From Acidimicrobiales bacterium (GTDB lineage: Bacteria > Actinomycetota > Acidimicrobiia > Acidimicrobiales > JAVJTC01): a stretch of 64,000 nt of DNA. This document shows positions 10,683-18,750 of the stretch, piece by piece; the first letter of the stretch is position 1, and each line of letters begins with the position of its first letter. A model generated the notes under the pieces. The model made no database searches and had not been told where the DNA came from. It saw only the letters and a program-made list of their open reading frames with translations. Position numbers and translations under genes: made by a program. The stretch lies in NCBI GenBank assembly GCA_040219085.1, contig JAVJTC010000028.1:1-64000 (forward strand), given 5' to 3'.

Positions 10683-11647
10683 GCAGTTCGAAGTCCACCG
10701 AGATCGACGAAGCGACGGCGTGCGAGCTCTACGAGACCATGGCGCTCATCCGCCGGTTCGAGGAGCTCGCCTATCGTGCCTACGAGGAGGGAGACGTCGA
10801 AGGGACCGTGCACGTCTCCATCGGTCAAGAAGCCGTCGCCGCTGGGGTCATCAGCGCGCTGGAGCCCACAGACAAGGTGATCAGCCACCACCGGGGCCAT
10901 GGGCATGCGCTCGCCCGAGGCGTCGATCCCGGACGGCTTATGGCCGAGTTGTGCGCCCGCTCGACCGGCGTCTCCGGAGGCAAGGGAGGGTCCATGCACG
11001 CAACCGACGTCGCCTCGGGCTTCCTCGGCACGATGGCCGTCGTCGGCAGCGCCGTACCCCTGGCCACCGGCGTGGCGCTGGCCTCCAAGACCCGGGGAAC
11101 GGGTGACGTGTGCGTCGCCTTCTTCGGTGACGGAGCCATCAACCAGGGCGTGGTGTACGAATCCATGAACCTCGCGGCTCTGTGGGGTCTCCCCGTCCTC
11201 TACGTCTGCGAGAACAACAGCTACGCGATCACCACGTCGGCATCGGCGTCGACGGCCGGCCCCGGCCTGGTCGCCCGCTCGACGTCGTTCGGGCTCGTCG
11301 CGGAAGCGGTCGACGGGCAGGACGCCATCGCAGTGCGCGCCGCCACGGCACGACTGCTTGCCGGGGCCCGCGAGGGAGAACCAGCGCTCCTCGAGTGCAT
11401 GACCTACCGGTTCATGGGACACTCCCGAGGCGACCCGCCACACGGCCTCTACCGGTCGAAGGACGAGGTCGAGACCTGGCGCGAGCGCGATCCCCTGAGC
11501 GAGCTCGCGCGGCGCGCTCGTCTCAGCGAGAACCGATGCGACGAGATCCGCCGACGCGTCGACGAGGTCGCGGTGTCGGCACTCGAGTACGCCCGCGCCT
11601 CTGAGCCCCCCCGTGAAGACGCGCTGTACGAGGACGTCTGGGGATGA
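10679..11647 (+). CDS. 2-oxoacid (acetoin/pyruvate-type) dehydrogenase E1 component, alpha subunit
   Basis: A 322-residue thiamine-diphosphate-dependent subunit. The MALIRRFEELAYRAYEEG start and GTVHVSIGQEAVAAGV are standard. SHHRGHGHALARG and GKGGSMHA belong to the active-site loop region, and the ThDP motif runs from GDGAINQG to CENNSYAIT. The length and start resemble acetoin-dehydrogenase AcoA and short pyruvate dehydrogenase E1alpha chains. It begins with a GTG overlapping hyuB by 4 bp and is followed by E1beta with another 4-bp overlap. The likely reaction is oxidative decarboxylation of a 2-oxoacid or cleavage of an acetoin-like product to acyl-CoA; the substrate is unknown. Confidence 0.92.
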   Translation: MSSSKSTEIDEATACELYETMALIRRFEELAYRAYEEGDVEGTVHVSIGQEAVAAGVISALEPTDKVISHHRGHGHALARGVDPGRLMAELCARSTGVSGGKGGSMHATDVASGFLGTMAVVGSAVPLATGVALASKTRGTGDVCVAFFGDGAINQGVVYESMNLAALWGLPVLYVCENNSYAITTSASASTAGPGLVARSTSFGLVAEAVDGQDAIAVRAATARLLAGAREGEPALLECMTYRFMGHSRGDPPHGLYRSKDEVETWRERDPLSELARRARLSENRCDEIRRRVDEVAVSALEYARASEPPREDALYEDVWG

Positions 11648-12642
11648 CCATCGAGAGCGAGTCCGCAGCGGAGATGACCTTCGCGGAGGCGATCTGTGAA
11701 GCCCAGCGCGACGCCATGGCCATCGACGAGTCGATCATCCTGCTCGGCCAGGACATCGAGTCCGGCTTTCCCTTCGGCGCGACTCGGGGCCTTGCGCAGG
11801 ACTTCGGGACCGACCGGGTGATGAACACCCCGATCTCGGAAGCCGCGACGATGGGATGCGCTGTCGGAGCCGCGATGTCGGGGCTCCGCCCAGTCGTCGA
11901 AGTCGATTTCGCCGGCTTCTTGTATCTGGGCCTGGATCAGCTCCTGAACAACGCGGCCAAGATCCGCTACATGTCGGCAGGCCAGATGAGGGTCCCCCTC
12001 GTCGTCCGCGTCGGTCAGGGTCCACTGGGGTCCTTCGCAGCTCAGCACTCCCAGTCACTCCACGCTGCCCTGGCGGCCTGTCCAGGGATCGCGGTGCTCG
12101 CGCCGTCCGATGCCCAATCCGCGTACGAGTGCATGCGGTGGGCGCTGACTCAGGGCGACCCCGTCGTCGTCTGCGAAGACCTCCGCCTGTATCGCGTGAA
12201 GGCACACGTCACCCGTTCCGACGCCTCCGGCGTCGGGGCACGGCGGGTTCGTCACGGCGAGGACGCGACCGTGCTCTGTTACGGAGCGGGCACCCAGATC
12301 GCACTTCAGGCGGCGGAGCAGCTCTCGGAAGGAGGCATCTCCGTCGACGTCCTCGACCTGGTGAGTCTTTCCCCGCTCGACATCGAGGCGATCGCCGACA
12401 CATGCCGTCGGACCGGTCGGATCGTGTGCCTCGCCGACGACGGCCTCGACTTCGGGGTCGCTCCGACGCTCGCGACGACAGCGACCACGGAGGCCTGGGA
12501 CGTTCTGCGTTCGCCTGTGCTTCAGGTCGGAGCCAGGAGCATTCCGGTTCCTTATGCGAAGGCCCTCGAGGAGCTCGTCTATCCGTCGGTGGAATCGGTC
12601 GTGACAGCTGTTCGAGCCTGTCTCGATTGGAGCTGCGACTAG
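11644..12642 (+). CDS. 2-oxoacid (acetoin/pyruvate-type) dehydrogenase E1 component, beta subunit
   Basis: A 332-residue transketolase-like subunit. TFAEAICEAQRDAMAIDESIILLGQDI is the common opening. RVMNTPISEAATMGCAVGAAMSGLRPVVEVDF is the ThDP-binding region with the catalytic glutamate, then QSLHAALAACPGIAVLAPSDAQSAY, and a C-terminal transketolase domain around DVLDLVSLSPLD. It pairs with the E1alpha encoded just before it. The TAG stop shares its G with the GTG start of the E2 gene (TAGTG), so the three subunits are translationally linked. Confidence 0.92.
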   Translation: MTIESESAAEMTFAEAICEAQRDAMAIDESIILLGQDIESGFPFGATRGLAQDFGTDRVMNTPISEAATMGCAVGAAMSGLRPVVEVDFAGFLYLGLDQLLNNAAKIRYMSAGQMRVPLVVRVGQGPLGSFAAQHSQSLHAALAACPGIAVLAPSDAQSAYECMRWALTQGDPVVVCEDLRLYRVKAHVTRSDASGVGARRVRHGEDATVLCYGAGTQIALQAAEQLSEGGISVDVLDLVSLSPLDIEAIADTCRRTGRIVCLADDGLDFGVAPTLATTATTEAWDVLRSPVLQVGARSIPVPYAKALEELVYPSVESVVTAVRACLDWSCD

Positions 12643-13802
12643 TGCACGAGGTCCGAATGCCCAAGCTCTCGCTCGGCGACGACACAGAGATGCGCGTCGT
12701 CAGATGGGTCGCCTCGGTGGGTGACACCGTGACCGAAGGCCAGCCGCTGCTCGAAGTGGAGACCGACAAGACCACGCTCGAGGTCGAGGCGCCGGCCTCG
12801 GGGGTACTCCTGCGAGTGCTGGCCACCGCGGAGGAGATCGTAACCCACGGCTCGATCATCGGGCTGGTCGGTGACCCCGACGAGATCGATGACGCGGGGA
12901 CTCCTGCGGAGTCGAACAGCCGCCCAGCCGGAGCGCACGCGACCCTCGCGTCCGGCGCTGGCGATCTCGAAAGCGCCGCCGGCCGCTCGGCGGAGGCCGT
13001 TGCAGCGACGGAACCGGAGTCGGCTCCGCCCGAGCGCGTCGCCGTGAGACACGGCGCACTCGGTGGGCTGCCATCCCGACGCCTCTCCCGGAGGAGAGAC
13101 CTGGTAGGGAGGCGCGACATCCGCGCGTCATCCCCAGCCGCAGACCTCAGCGTGGTGGGAGGCGCGTACGAGGTCGTCGAGGCGACAGCTCACCGCAGGG
13201 CCGTGGCGCGGGCGATGGAGAGATCCTCACGGGTTCCCCAGTTCCCGGTGTTCCGCGACTTCGACGTGACCGGCCTCAGGCGGCAGCTCGAATCCCGACG
13301 AGAAACGGTCCCCGAGGCGACCCTCACCGATGTCATCTTGACGGTCGTTGCACACAGCCTGAGACGTCACCCCTCGTTCAACTCGTGGTACGACGAAGGA
13401 CGTTGGACGCGGTTCGCCGACATCAACATCGCTCTCGCAGTCGACGGTCCCCACGGCGTGGTCGCTCCCACCATCCGGCGAGTCGACACGCTGGACCCCG
13501 GTGAGCTCACCGCCCGGCGGGCTGATCTTGTCAGTCGTTCCCAGTCGGGTGAGCTGAAACCGGACGACCTCGTCGGTGCCACGTTCACGGTCTCCAATAT
13601 CGGTCCGCTCGGTGCCAACGCGTTGGCGCCGTTGCTGACTCCTCCCCAGGTCGCGGTACTTGGGGTCGGCAGGCTGCGCCCCGTCGGAACGTCGGCCCTG
13701 ATGACGATGACACTCGTCTCCGACCACCGCTGCCTGGATGGAGCCGACGCCGCACGATTCCTGTCCTCTGTCGCCGAGCAGTGCGCGGACATCCCTCGGT
13801 GA
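12642..13802 (+). CDS. dihydrolipoamide acyltransferase (E2) of the 2-oxoacid dehydrogenase complex
   Basis: A 386-residue protein. An N-terminal lipoyl domain (about residues 5-80) has the lipoylated lysine in ETDKTTLEV, about residue 43. A long Ala/Ser/Glu-rich linker follows, then the acyltransferase domain from about 175, ending in SDHRCLDGADAARFL with the HRxxDG catalytic motif. The peripheral subunit-binding domain normally found between linker and catalytic domain is not recognisable; the matching region is Arg-rich (SRRLSRRRDLVGRRD). No E3 gene is nearby, so a housekeeping lipoamide dehydrogenase would be needed. GTG at 12642 is chosen because it overlaps the E1beta stop; ATG at 12657 is the alternative. 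Confidence 0.88.
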   Translation: MHEVRMPKLSLGDDTEMRVVRWVASVGDTVTEGQPLLEVETDKTTLEVEAPASGVLLRVLATAEEIVTHGSIIGLVGDPDEIDDAGTPAESNSRPAGAHATLASGAGDLESAAGRSAEAVAATEPESAPPERVAVRHGALGGLPSRRLSRRRDLVGRRDIRASSPAADLSVVGGAYEVVEATAHRRAVARAMERSSRVPQFPVFRDFDVTGLRRQLESRRETVPEATLTDVILTVVAHSLRRHPSFNSWYDEGRWTRFADINIALAVDGPHGVVAPTIRRVDTLDPGELTARRADLVSRSQSGELKPDDLVGATFTVSNIGPLGANALAPLLTPPQVAVLGVGRLRPVGTSALMTMTLVSDHRCLDGADAARFLSSVAEQCADIPR

Positions 13803-14533
13803 GGGATCCGTCGCTGCACGAGCGCGTGATCGTGGTCACCGGAAGCAGCCGGGGTATCGGCACCGGGATCGGGACTGCGATCATCGACGCCGACGGCGCA
13901 GTCGTGGGTGTCTCCCGAAGTGGCGACGCGCTACCGGCTGCGGCAGCGGATCGGTTCCGATCGGTGGCTGTGGACATCACCCTGCGAGAAGCGCCTGAGT
14001 TGGCGTTCGAACGGGCCATCGAGGAGTTCGGGCGTGTCGACGGACTCGTCAACAACGCGGGCCTCCACCGGTCGGCCCACTGTTGGGAGCAAAGCGACGA
14101 CGACTTCGATGACATGTACGACGTCAACGTCACCGCTCCGTTCCGCTTCTCGCAGTACTTCGCCCGGCGTTGGATCGACAGCGGGACTCCCGGAGTCATC
14201 GTCAACATCTGCTCGGTCGAGTCCGAGGTTGGCTGGAAGGATCCGCCCCAGGCCGTCTACGCGTCGACAAAGGGTGCGCTGCTCGGCCTCACGCGGGTTC
14301 TCGGCTACGACCTCGCCGCTCACGGCATCCGCGCCGTGGCGGTCGGACCCGGAGCGATCGACACGGGCATGGCAGCCGCCAACAAGGCCGAGACCGAGGC
14401 ACGCATCCCGCTCGGAAACCGCTACGGCACTCCTTCTGACATCGGGTCGGCGACCGTGTTCCTGCTGTCGGACGCCGCGCGGTACGTCACCGGGGAGATC
14501 CTCTATGTCGACGGCGGGTATCGGCTCCCGTGA
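13799..14533 (+). CDS. short-chain dehydrogenase/reductase (SDR)
   Basis: A 244-residue classical SDR. VIVVTGSSRGIGTGIG is the TGxxxGxG nucleotide-binding motif, LVNNAGLHR the NNAG motif, and the Ser...Tyr-x-x-x-Lys catalytic set lies in the CSVESEVG and YASTKGALLG segments. VAVGPGAIDTGMA and ILYVDGGYRLP complete the fold. The GTG at 13799 is preferred because it overlaps the E2 stop by 4 bp (GTGA), the pattern of the whole operon. It probably oxidises or reduces a hydroxy/keto intermediate of the same pathway. Its substrate cannot be inferred. Confidence 0.9.
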   Translation: MRDPSLHERVIVVTGSSRGIGTGIGTAIIDADGAVVGVSRSGDALPAAAADRFRSVAVDITLREAPELAFERAIEEFGRVDGLVNNAGLHRSAHCWEQSDDDFDDMYDVNVTAPFRFSQYFARRWIDSGTPGVIVNICSVESEVGWKDPPQAVYASTKGALLGLTRVLGYDLAAHGIRAVAVGPGAIDTGMAAANKAETEARIPLGNRYGTPSDIGSATVFLLSDAARYVTGEILYVDGGYRLP

Positions 14534-15279
14534 CCTCCGTCGTGCAACAGGACGACAGGTTCGCCGGTCGGCGGGTGATCGTCACCGGGGCGGCATCGGG
14601 AATCGGCGCGTCGGCTGTGGGGCGCTTCGCTGCCGAGGGAGCAGCTGTCGTCGCCGTCGACCGTGATCCGGCTCGGCTCGAAGGGCGCCACGGTGACACC
14701 GCTGGCGTCACGACTTTCGTCGCGGACGTGCGCGACGACGTCCTGCTGGAGTTGATCGCGGGAGGCCCGCCCCCCGACGTGCTGGTCAACGCCGCCGGCG
14801 TGTTGAGAAGAGAACCGTTCGTGACCCACAGCCTCGCGGCCTGGGACGAGACCCTCGCGGTCAACGTCCGTTCCGTCTTCCGCACCAGCCGGACATTCAG
14901 TGCCCGTCACATCGGCGAGAACACTCCCGGCTCGATCGTCAACGTCTGCTCGATTGAGTCCTTCACCGCCGCACCGGATCACGCCGCGTACACGGTCTCG
15001 AAATCCGCCGTGGCGATGCTGACGAGGGCGTTCGCCCTGGAGCTCGCGGATCACGACATCCGGGTCAACGGGATCGCCCCGGGCGTGACTGCGACGGCGA
15101 TGAACGAGGCCCTACGCGAGGACGCTGAGCGCGCGTCGAGGCTGCGACGGTCCATTCCGATGGGTCGGTTCGCCGAGGCCGCCGAGCAGGCTGCCGCCAT
15201 TGCGTTCCTCGCGTCCGATGAGGCCTCGTACATCACCGGCGCCATCCTTCCCGTGGATGGCGGTTGGCTCACGGCGTGA
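14530..15279 (+). CDS. short-chain dehydrogenase/reductase (SDR)
   Basis: A 249-residue classical SDR, coupled by a 4-bp GTGA overlap to the preceding SDR. Motifs are VIVTGAASGIGASAVG for the dinucleotide, a variant LVNAAGVL in place of NNAG, and the catalytic Ser...YTVSK set in SIVNVCSIESF and HAAYTVSKSAVAML. The end, ITGAILPVDGGW, is standard. Two adjacent SDRs often act in sequence or on different stereoisomers; which applies here is unknown. The pair resembles each other but is not a recent duplication by eye. Confidence 0.9.
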   Translation: MTSVVQQDDRFAGRRVIVTGAASGIGASAVGRFAAEGAAVVAVDRDPARLEGRHGDTAGVTTFVADVRDDVLLELIAGGPPPDVLVNAAGVLRREPFVTHSLAAWDETLAVNVRSVFRTSRTFSARHIGENTPGSIVNVCSIESFTAAPDHAAYTVSKSAVAMLTRAFALELADHDIRVNGIAPGVTATAMNEALREDAERASRLRRSIPMGRFAEAAEQAAAIAFLASDEASYITGAILPVDGGWLTA

Positions 15280-15305
15280 CCGAAGCGACGAAAAGGAGCG
15301 ACCCA

Positions 15306-16211
15306 ATGCATGAGTCTGCGTCATTCCAGAGCCACGGTGACACCGTGGAGGGACTCTGGTTCCGGCCCGAGGGCCCCGGCCCTCATCCGACGGTCGTCAT
15401 GGCGGGCGGGTGGTGCTACGTGAAGGAGCTCGTCCAGCCGCGGTACGCGCAGGCGTTCGCCAGGGCCGGTGTTGCGGCGTTGATCTTCGACTATCGCCGT
15501 CTGGGTGCCAGTGGGGGGACTCCCCGTCAGCACCTCGACCCGTGGGCACAGATCGAGGACTACCGCAACGCGATCTCGTACGTGGAGACCCGTGACGACG
15601 CCGACCCCGACCGCATCGCCGTCTGGGGGATCTCCTACAGCGGTGGTCACGTTCTCGTCGTCGGCGGCCTCGACCCCCGGGTCAAATGCCTGATCTCCAT
15701 CGTGCCCGTCATCGACGGCTACGAGACCATGCGCCGCGCTCACGGGACGATGGGATTTCGGAGGCTCAGGGCTGCGGTCCTGGAGGATCGTCGCACCCGG
15801 TTCCTGACCGGCGAGTACGGCTACATGAAGCATTCGTCCGAGGCGCCTGAGACCGAGCTGTGCACCTGGCCCTTCCCGGCGAGTCCGCCCTTGTTCCAGC
15901 ATCTCAAGGAGACCGAGGCTCCGGCCTACGAGAACCGAAACACCATCGAATCGGCAGAGCGACTGATGGAGTACGACGTCAGACCCTACGTCTCCCGCCT
16001 CGTCGACACGCCGACACTCCTGGTCCTGGCGGACAACGACGACTTCACTTTCTCGGACCTCGAAACCACGGCGTTCAACGCGATTCCCACGCCTGACAAG
16101 CGGCTGGTGACCCTCGACGGGACGAGTCACCACGAGATCTACCGGGATCCGGCGAAGACCAAGGTCGCCGCGGACACGTGCATCGAGTGGTTCGACGCCC
16201 ACCTGAGGTGA
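15306..16211 (+). CDS. alpha/beta hydrolase (dienelactone hydrolase/X-Pro dipeptidase-like)
   Basis: A 301-residue serine hydrolase. The nucleophile elbow is WGISYSGGH (G-x-S-x-S/G-G), an aspartate follows near the LVLADNDDFTF strand, and the catalytic His is in GTSHHEIY. The ATG at 15306 has an AAAAGGAGC site upstream. Related proteins hydrolyse esters, amides or lactones. It is the last gene of the run that begins at 1862, with a 26-bp gap after the second SDR, so it is probably part of the same transcript. No clear terminator hairpin follows. Confidence 0.85.
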   Translation: MHESASFQSHGDTVEGLWFRPEGPGPHPTVVMAGGWCYVKELVQPRYAQAFARAGVAALIFDYRRLGASGGTPRQHLDPWAQIEDYRNAISYVETRDDADPDRIAVWGISYSGGHVLVVGGLDPRVKCLISIVPVIDGYETMRRAHGTMGFRRLRAAVLEDRRTRFLTGEYGYMKHSSEAPETELCTWPFPASPPLFQHLKETEAPAYENRNTIESAERLMEYDVRPYVSRLVDTPTLLVLADNDDFTFSDLETTAFNAIPTPDKRLVTLDGTSHHEIYRDPAKTKVAADTCIEWFDAHLR

Positions 16212-16268
16212 GTGCGTCCCGAGCTGACACTCCCGTGCGGTCCGAGTGGGCACGTCCCGGCCGCCGAG

Positions 16269-16433
16269 TCAGCTGTGGTCGATAGCGTACGTCGACACGA
16301 AGCCGCGGCGGACAGCGAGGCCGTCGGGGCCGAGGCCGCTGATCGGGCCCTTCGACCTCACGATGGACTCGATACCCGCATTCCGAAGGTCGGGGACCGA
16401 TACGACGCCATCGGCACTGACCTGGAAGCGACA
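16269..16433 (-). pseudogene. possible 3' remnant of an unidentified gene
   Basis: A minus-strand frame of 54 codons ending with TGA at 16269-16271 has protein-like composition (GVVSVPDLRNAGIESIV, GLAVRRGFVSTYAID), but an in-frame TGA (16434-16436) sits directly upstream and no start is present. It could be the tail of a deleted gene or a chance open frame in GC-rich DNA. I cannot assign a family. The rest of 16212-16481 shows nothing. Confidence 0.2.
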
Positions 16434-16481
16434 TCAATGATCGCCCACCGTGCAGCTTCCGAATCTTGCGAGAGGGGTGGA

Positions 16482-16889
16482 TTACGGCCATCCGGTCCAG
16501 CGGGAGATCTGCACCACAATCAGTTGGTTTCGAAACGAGGCCGAGTCGTATTGTGGATACTTGGTGACGAGCAATTCGATCACAGGTCCTCGGTGTCGTG
16601 AAGTCTGCGCGACAGCGGCGGTGCCGTCGAGTCGGATCCACCACAACTCCCGCCAATCCTCATCGTAATGGTCGACCAACACCGTGACTGTCGGCTGTTG
16701 CTCGATGTTCCTAAGGCGCTTGAGCGTGCGGTTCGACTTGGGTTTCACATGGTCGACCGGCGAGAACAGCGTCTCGCCGACGATCACGAAGCAGCACGGA
16801 ACGATGTGGGGCCGGTTCTTGGAGTCGACAGTACCGAGTTTCGCGATTCTGGCATCGTTAGCCCGGCGCCTCATGACGTTGGCTTTCAT
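16482..16889 (-). CDS. PPOX-class F420/flavin-dependent oxidoreductase, Rv0121c-like
   Basis: A 135-residue split-barrel protein of the pyridoxamine-phosphate-oxidase/FDOR superfamily. The strand pattern RIAKLGTVDSKNRPHIVPCCFVIVGETLFSPVDHVKPKS is typical of the small actinobacterial subgroup with a conserved KPK..LKRLRNIE segment, often listed as F420-dependent. The C-terminus (DGTAAVA, then LLVTKYPQY) completes the barrel. It lies opposite in direction to the surrounding operons. Its promoter region, 16890-17092, is shared with the first substrate-binding protein gene and contains two copies of the island palindrome, so it may belong to the same regulon. Confidence 0.82.
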   Translation of the reverse strand: MKANVMRRRANDARIAKLGTVDSKNRPHIVPCCFVIVGETLFSPVDHVKPKSNRTLKRLRNIEQQPTVTVLVDHYDEDWRELWWIRLDGTAAVAQTSRHRGPVIELLVTKYPQYDSASFRNQLIVVQISRWTGWP

Positions 16890-16981
16890 CTAGGCCATGA
16901 TTCTAAGTCTGGCCGCCAACCGCAACTGGGGACGAATCCAGGGCACCATGCGTCTTTCGCCGAAAAGAAGCATGCGCCCTG

Positions 16982-16993
16982 ACGAGCGCTCGC
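16982..16993. promoter_or_regulatory. operator copy A of the island palindrome (ACGAGCGCTCGC)
   Basis: ACGA-GCGC-TCGC matches the consensus ACGARCGYTCGT in all but the last position. It sits between the divergent F420-type gene (start 16889) and the lipoprotein gene (start 17093), 39 bp before copy B. Confidence 0.55.
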
Positions 16994-17027
16994 TGGGTCA
17001 GGCCACTCGACACTCAAGAGCTGCCAA

Positions 17028-17057
17028 TTGACACGAACGGTCGTTTGTTCGTACACT
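17028..17057 (+). promoter_or_regulatory. promoter of first substrate-binding protein with operator copy B in the spacer
   Basis: TTGACA (17028-17033), an 18-bp spacer and TACACT (17052-17057) form a sigma-70-like promoter. The palindrome ACGAACGGTCGT (17033-17044) fills the first part of the spacer, a position where a bound repressor would block RNA polymerase. The second lipoprotein gene has the same arrangement at 27481-27510, which supports both assignments. Confidence 0.65.
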
Positions 17058-17092
17058 CCGATGGCTAGCCGTACCTGGGGAAGGGGACCTTT

Positions 17093-18244
17093 GTGAGTGA
17101 GATCCGAAAAGGCGTGTTGTTCCGCCGGCTGCAAGCACTGTTGGCCGTCCTATTGGTCACTGCGCTCATCGCCGGGGCTTGTGGTGACGACGACGATGAC
17201 ACCTCGTCGGCTGATGACGGCTCCGCGTCGAGTGATGACGGCTCGACCGATGGTGGCCCGCTGCCTACCTCGGAGCTCTGCGGGACCGAGCCGATCCGAC
17301 TCGCCCACATCGATGGTTTCGGCGGCAACGCGTGGCGTCAGATCACCCATGCCGAACTCCTGGACGAGATCTCCGACTGCGACAACATCGAGGTCAGCTA
17401 CGCCGAGGCCGGTGGCGACCTGCAGGCCTACTCGGCGGCGATCAACTCCTTCGTCGCCCAGGGCTACGACGTGATCGTGACCTACGACGACTTCGGCAAC
17501 CAGGCTCTGGGGTCACTGCGGGACGCCTTCGAGGCCGGTGTGGTCGTGGTGCCCTACACATCCGACCCCAATGGCGTGGTCGGTGAGGACTACTCGGACT
17601 TCATCACGATGGACTACGCGGCTATTGCCGAGGATTGGGCGGCCTGGATGGCCGACGTCGCCGGTGACGACGCGGAGCTCATCTTCGTCGGGGGCATCCC
17701 CGGCAACCCGTCGAGCCTCGCGGCGAAGGGAAACTTCGAGGCCGCCGTCGAGTCGCTCGGTGTCGGTCTCGAGTTCCTCAACGAGGAGCCGATCGACACC
17801 AACTGGAACATGGCCGACGCTCAGCAGGCACTCGCCGGTGCCATCACCCAGTATACAGACTTCGAAGGTTGGGTGAGTGACTACGGCGTCGTGTCTGTCG
17901 GTGGTATCCGCGCCATGGAGAATGCCGGGCGCTCGATTCCGCCGCTCGCGACCTACGCGACGTCCAACGAGCTCGGGTGCGTGTGGTACGAGCTCAGCGA
18001 GGACAATCCTGACTTCGAGCTGTTCGCCGTCGACGGGACGACCCGGGTCGTGCGCCTCGCCGTCCGCAAGGCGCTGGCCGCCCTGAACGGCCTCCCGGAC
18101 ACCGACGTGGAGGTCTTCGTGCTCGAGCCGTTCATGGACACGGTCAACGGCATCGACCCGCCGTGTGAGCCCGACCTTCCGCCCGACGCGGACCTCTCGT
18201 CAGGTCTGAGCCCCGAGCAGCTCGCCGCTGTGTTCGAGAGCTAA
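17093..18244 (+). CDS. CUT2-type (sugar-like) ABC transporter substrate-binding lipoprotein
   Basis: A 383-residue exported lipoprotein. Basic start, hydrophobic stretch (residues 14-28) and a lipobox ending at Cys30 (ALIAGAC), then an Asp/Ser-rich linker (about 31-56) and a periplasmic-binding-protein type 1 fold resembling ribose-type binders (LAHIDGFGGNAWRQI, INSFVAQGYDVIVTYDDFGNQ). It would hold its ligand at the outer face of the membrane for the fused ABC protein and permease encoded at 19726 and 22284. A close paralogue lies at 27603. GTG start after a GGGGAAGGGG site. The ligand is unknown; two LLM enzymes and an EthD protein nearby suggest a non-sugar substrate. Confidence 0.88.
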   Translation: MSEIRKGVLFRRLQALLAVLLVTALIAGACGDDDDDTSSADDGSASSDDGSTDGGPLPTSELCGTEPIRLAHIDGFGGNAWRQITHAELLDEISDCDNIEVSYAEAGGDLQAYSAAINSFVAQGYDVIVTYDDFGNQALGSLRDAFEAGVVVVPYTSDPNGVVGEDYSDFITMDYAAIAEDWAAWMADVAGDDAELIFVGGIPGNPSSLAAKGNFEAAVESLGVGLEFLNEEPIDTNWNMADAQQALAGAITQYTDFEGWVSDYGVVSVGGIRAMENAGRSIPPLATYATSNELGCVWYELSEDNPDFELFAVDGTTRVVRLAVRKALAALNGLPDTDVEVFVLEPFMDTVNGIDPPCEPDLPPDADLSSGLSPEQLAAVFES

Positions 18245-18256
18245 TTCTGCGAGCAC

Positions 18257-18330
18257 CGACGGTGGTCGCACAGCGACCCACCGTCGCTGATATACGGGTG
18301 GGGGTCCGGGTTGGTCCGGACGCCCACCCG
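18257..18330 (+). terminator. double hairpin after the first lipoprotein gene
   Basis: Two inverted repeats follow the stop codon: CGACGGTGG/CCACCGTCG (18257-18286) and a longer one, CGGGTGGG...CCCACCCG (18295-18330), with an inner TCCGG/CCGGA pair. There is no T-run. They fit a transcript-end or mRNA-stabilising element that would leave the binding protein in excess over the transporter. Confidence 0.6.
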
Positions 18331-18411
18331 ATAAGAATGAAGAGAAGGGAAGAGAGCGGACCAGAGGCCCGGTCTCATGGACCAAAGATCCGTCGAAGGA
18401 GCTCGATTTCG

Positions 18412-18750
18412 GTGACTATTCGAACCATTGCAATCCTCGGCCGCAAGCCCGGCATGTCCTTTGAGGAGTTCTGCCGCTACTGGAAGGAGACCCACGCACC
18501 GTTGGCGGCACAGGTGCCGGGCGTCACGCGCTACGTGCAGCGTTACGTCGTGCCCGAAGCCGACGAACCCGATAACGAGTTCGGTGTCGACGGGTTCGCC
18601 GTGCTTGACTACGAGAGCATCGAGGCCATGGAGGCGGGCTGGGCGAGCGAGGCGGGTCAGCGTGCGCTCGATGACGTGCCGAACTTCCTCGGTAAGCACT
18701 CCGTCGTCGTGTTAGACGACTATGTGGTGGTCGACAAGGAGAGCGACTGA
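18412..18750 (+). CDS. EthD-domain protein
   Basis: A 112-residue alpha+beta barrel protein. The segment ILGRKPGMSFEEFCRYWKE followed by THAPLAAQVPGVTRYVQ is the EthD/dimeric-barrel signature, and a C-terminal strand set (FAVLDYES, then VVVLDDYVVV) follows. EthD proteins accompany oxidative catabolic genes and some relatives act as small enzymes on reactive intermediates; the exact role is open. GTG at 18412 is chosen because AAGGAG (18396-18401) precedes it. It shares a base with the next start (TGATG), so it is coupled to the LLM gene. Confidence 0.8.
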   Translation: MTIRTIAILGRKPGMSFEEFCRYWKETHAPLAAQVPGVTRYVQRYVVPEADEPDNEFGVDGFAVLDYESIEAMEAGWASEAGQRALDDVPNFLGKHSVVVLDDYVVVDKESD

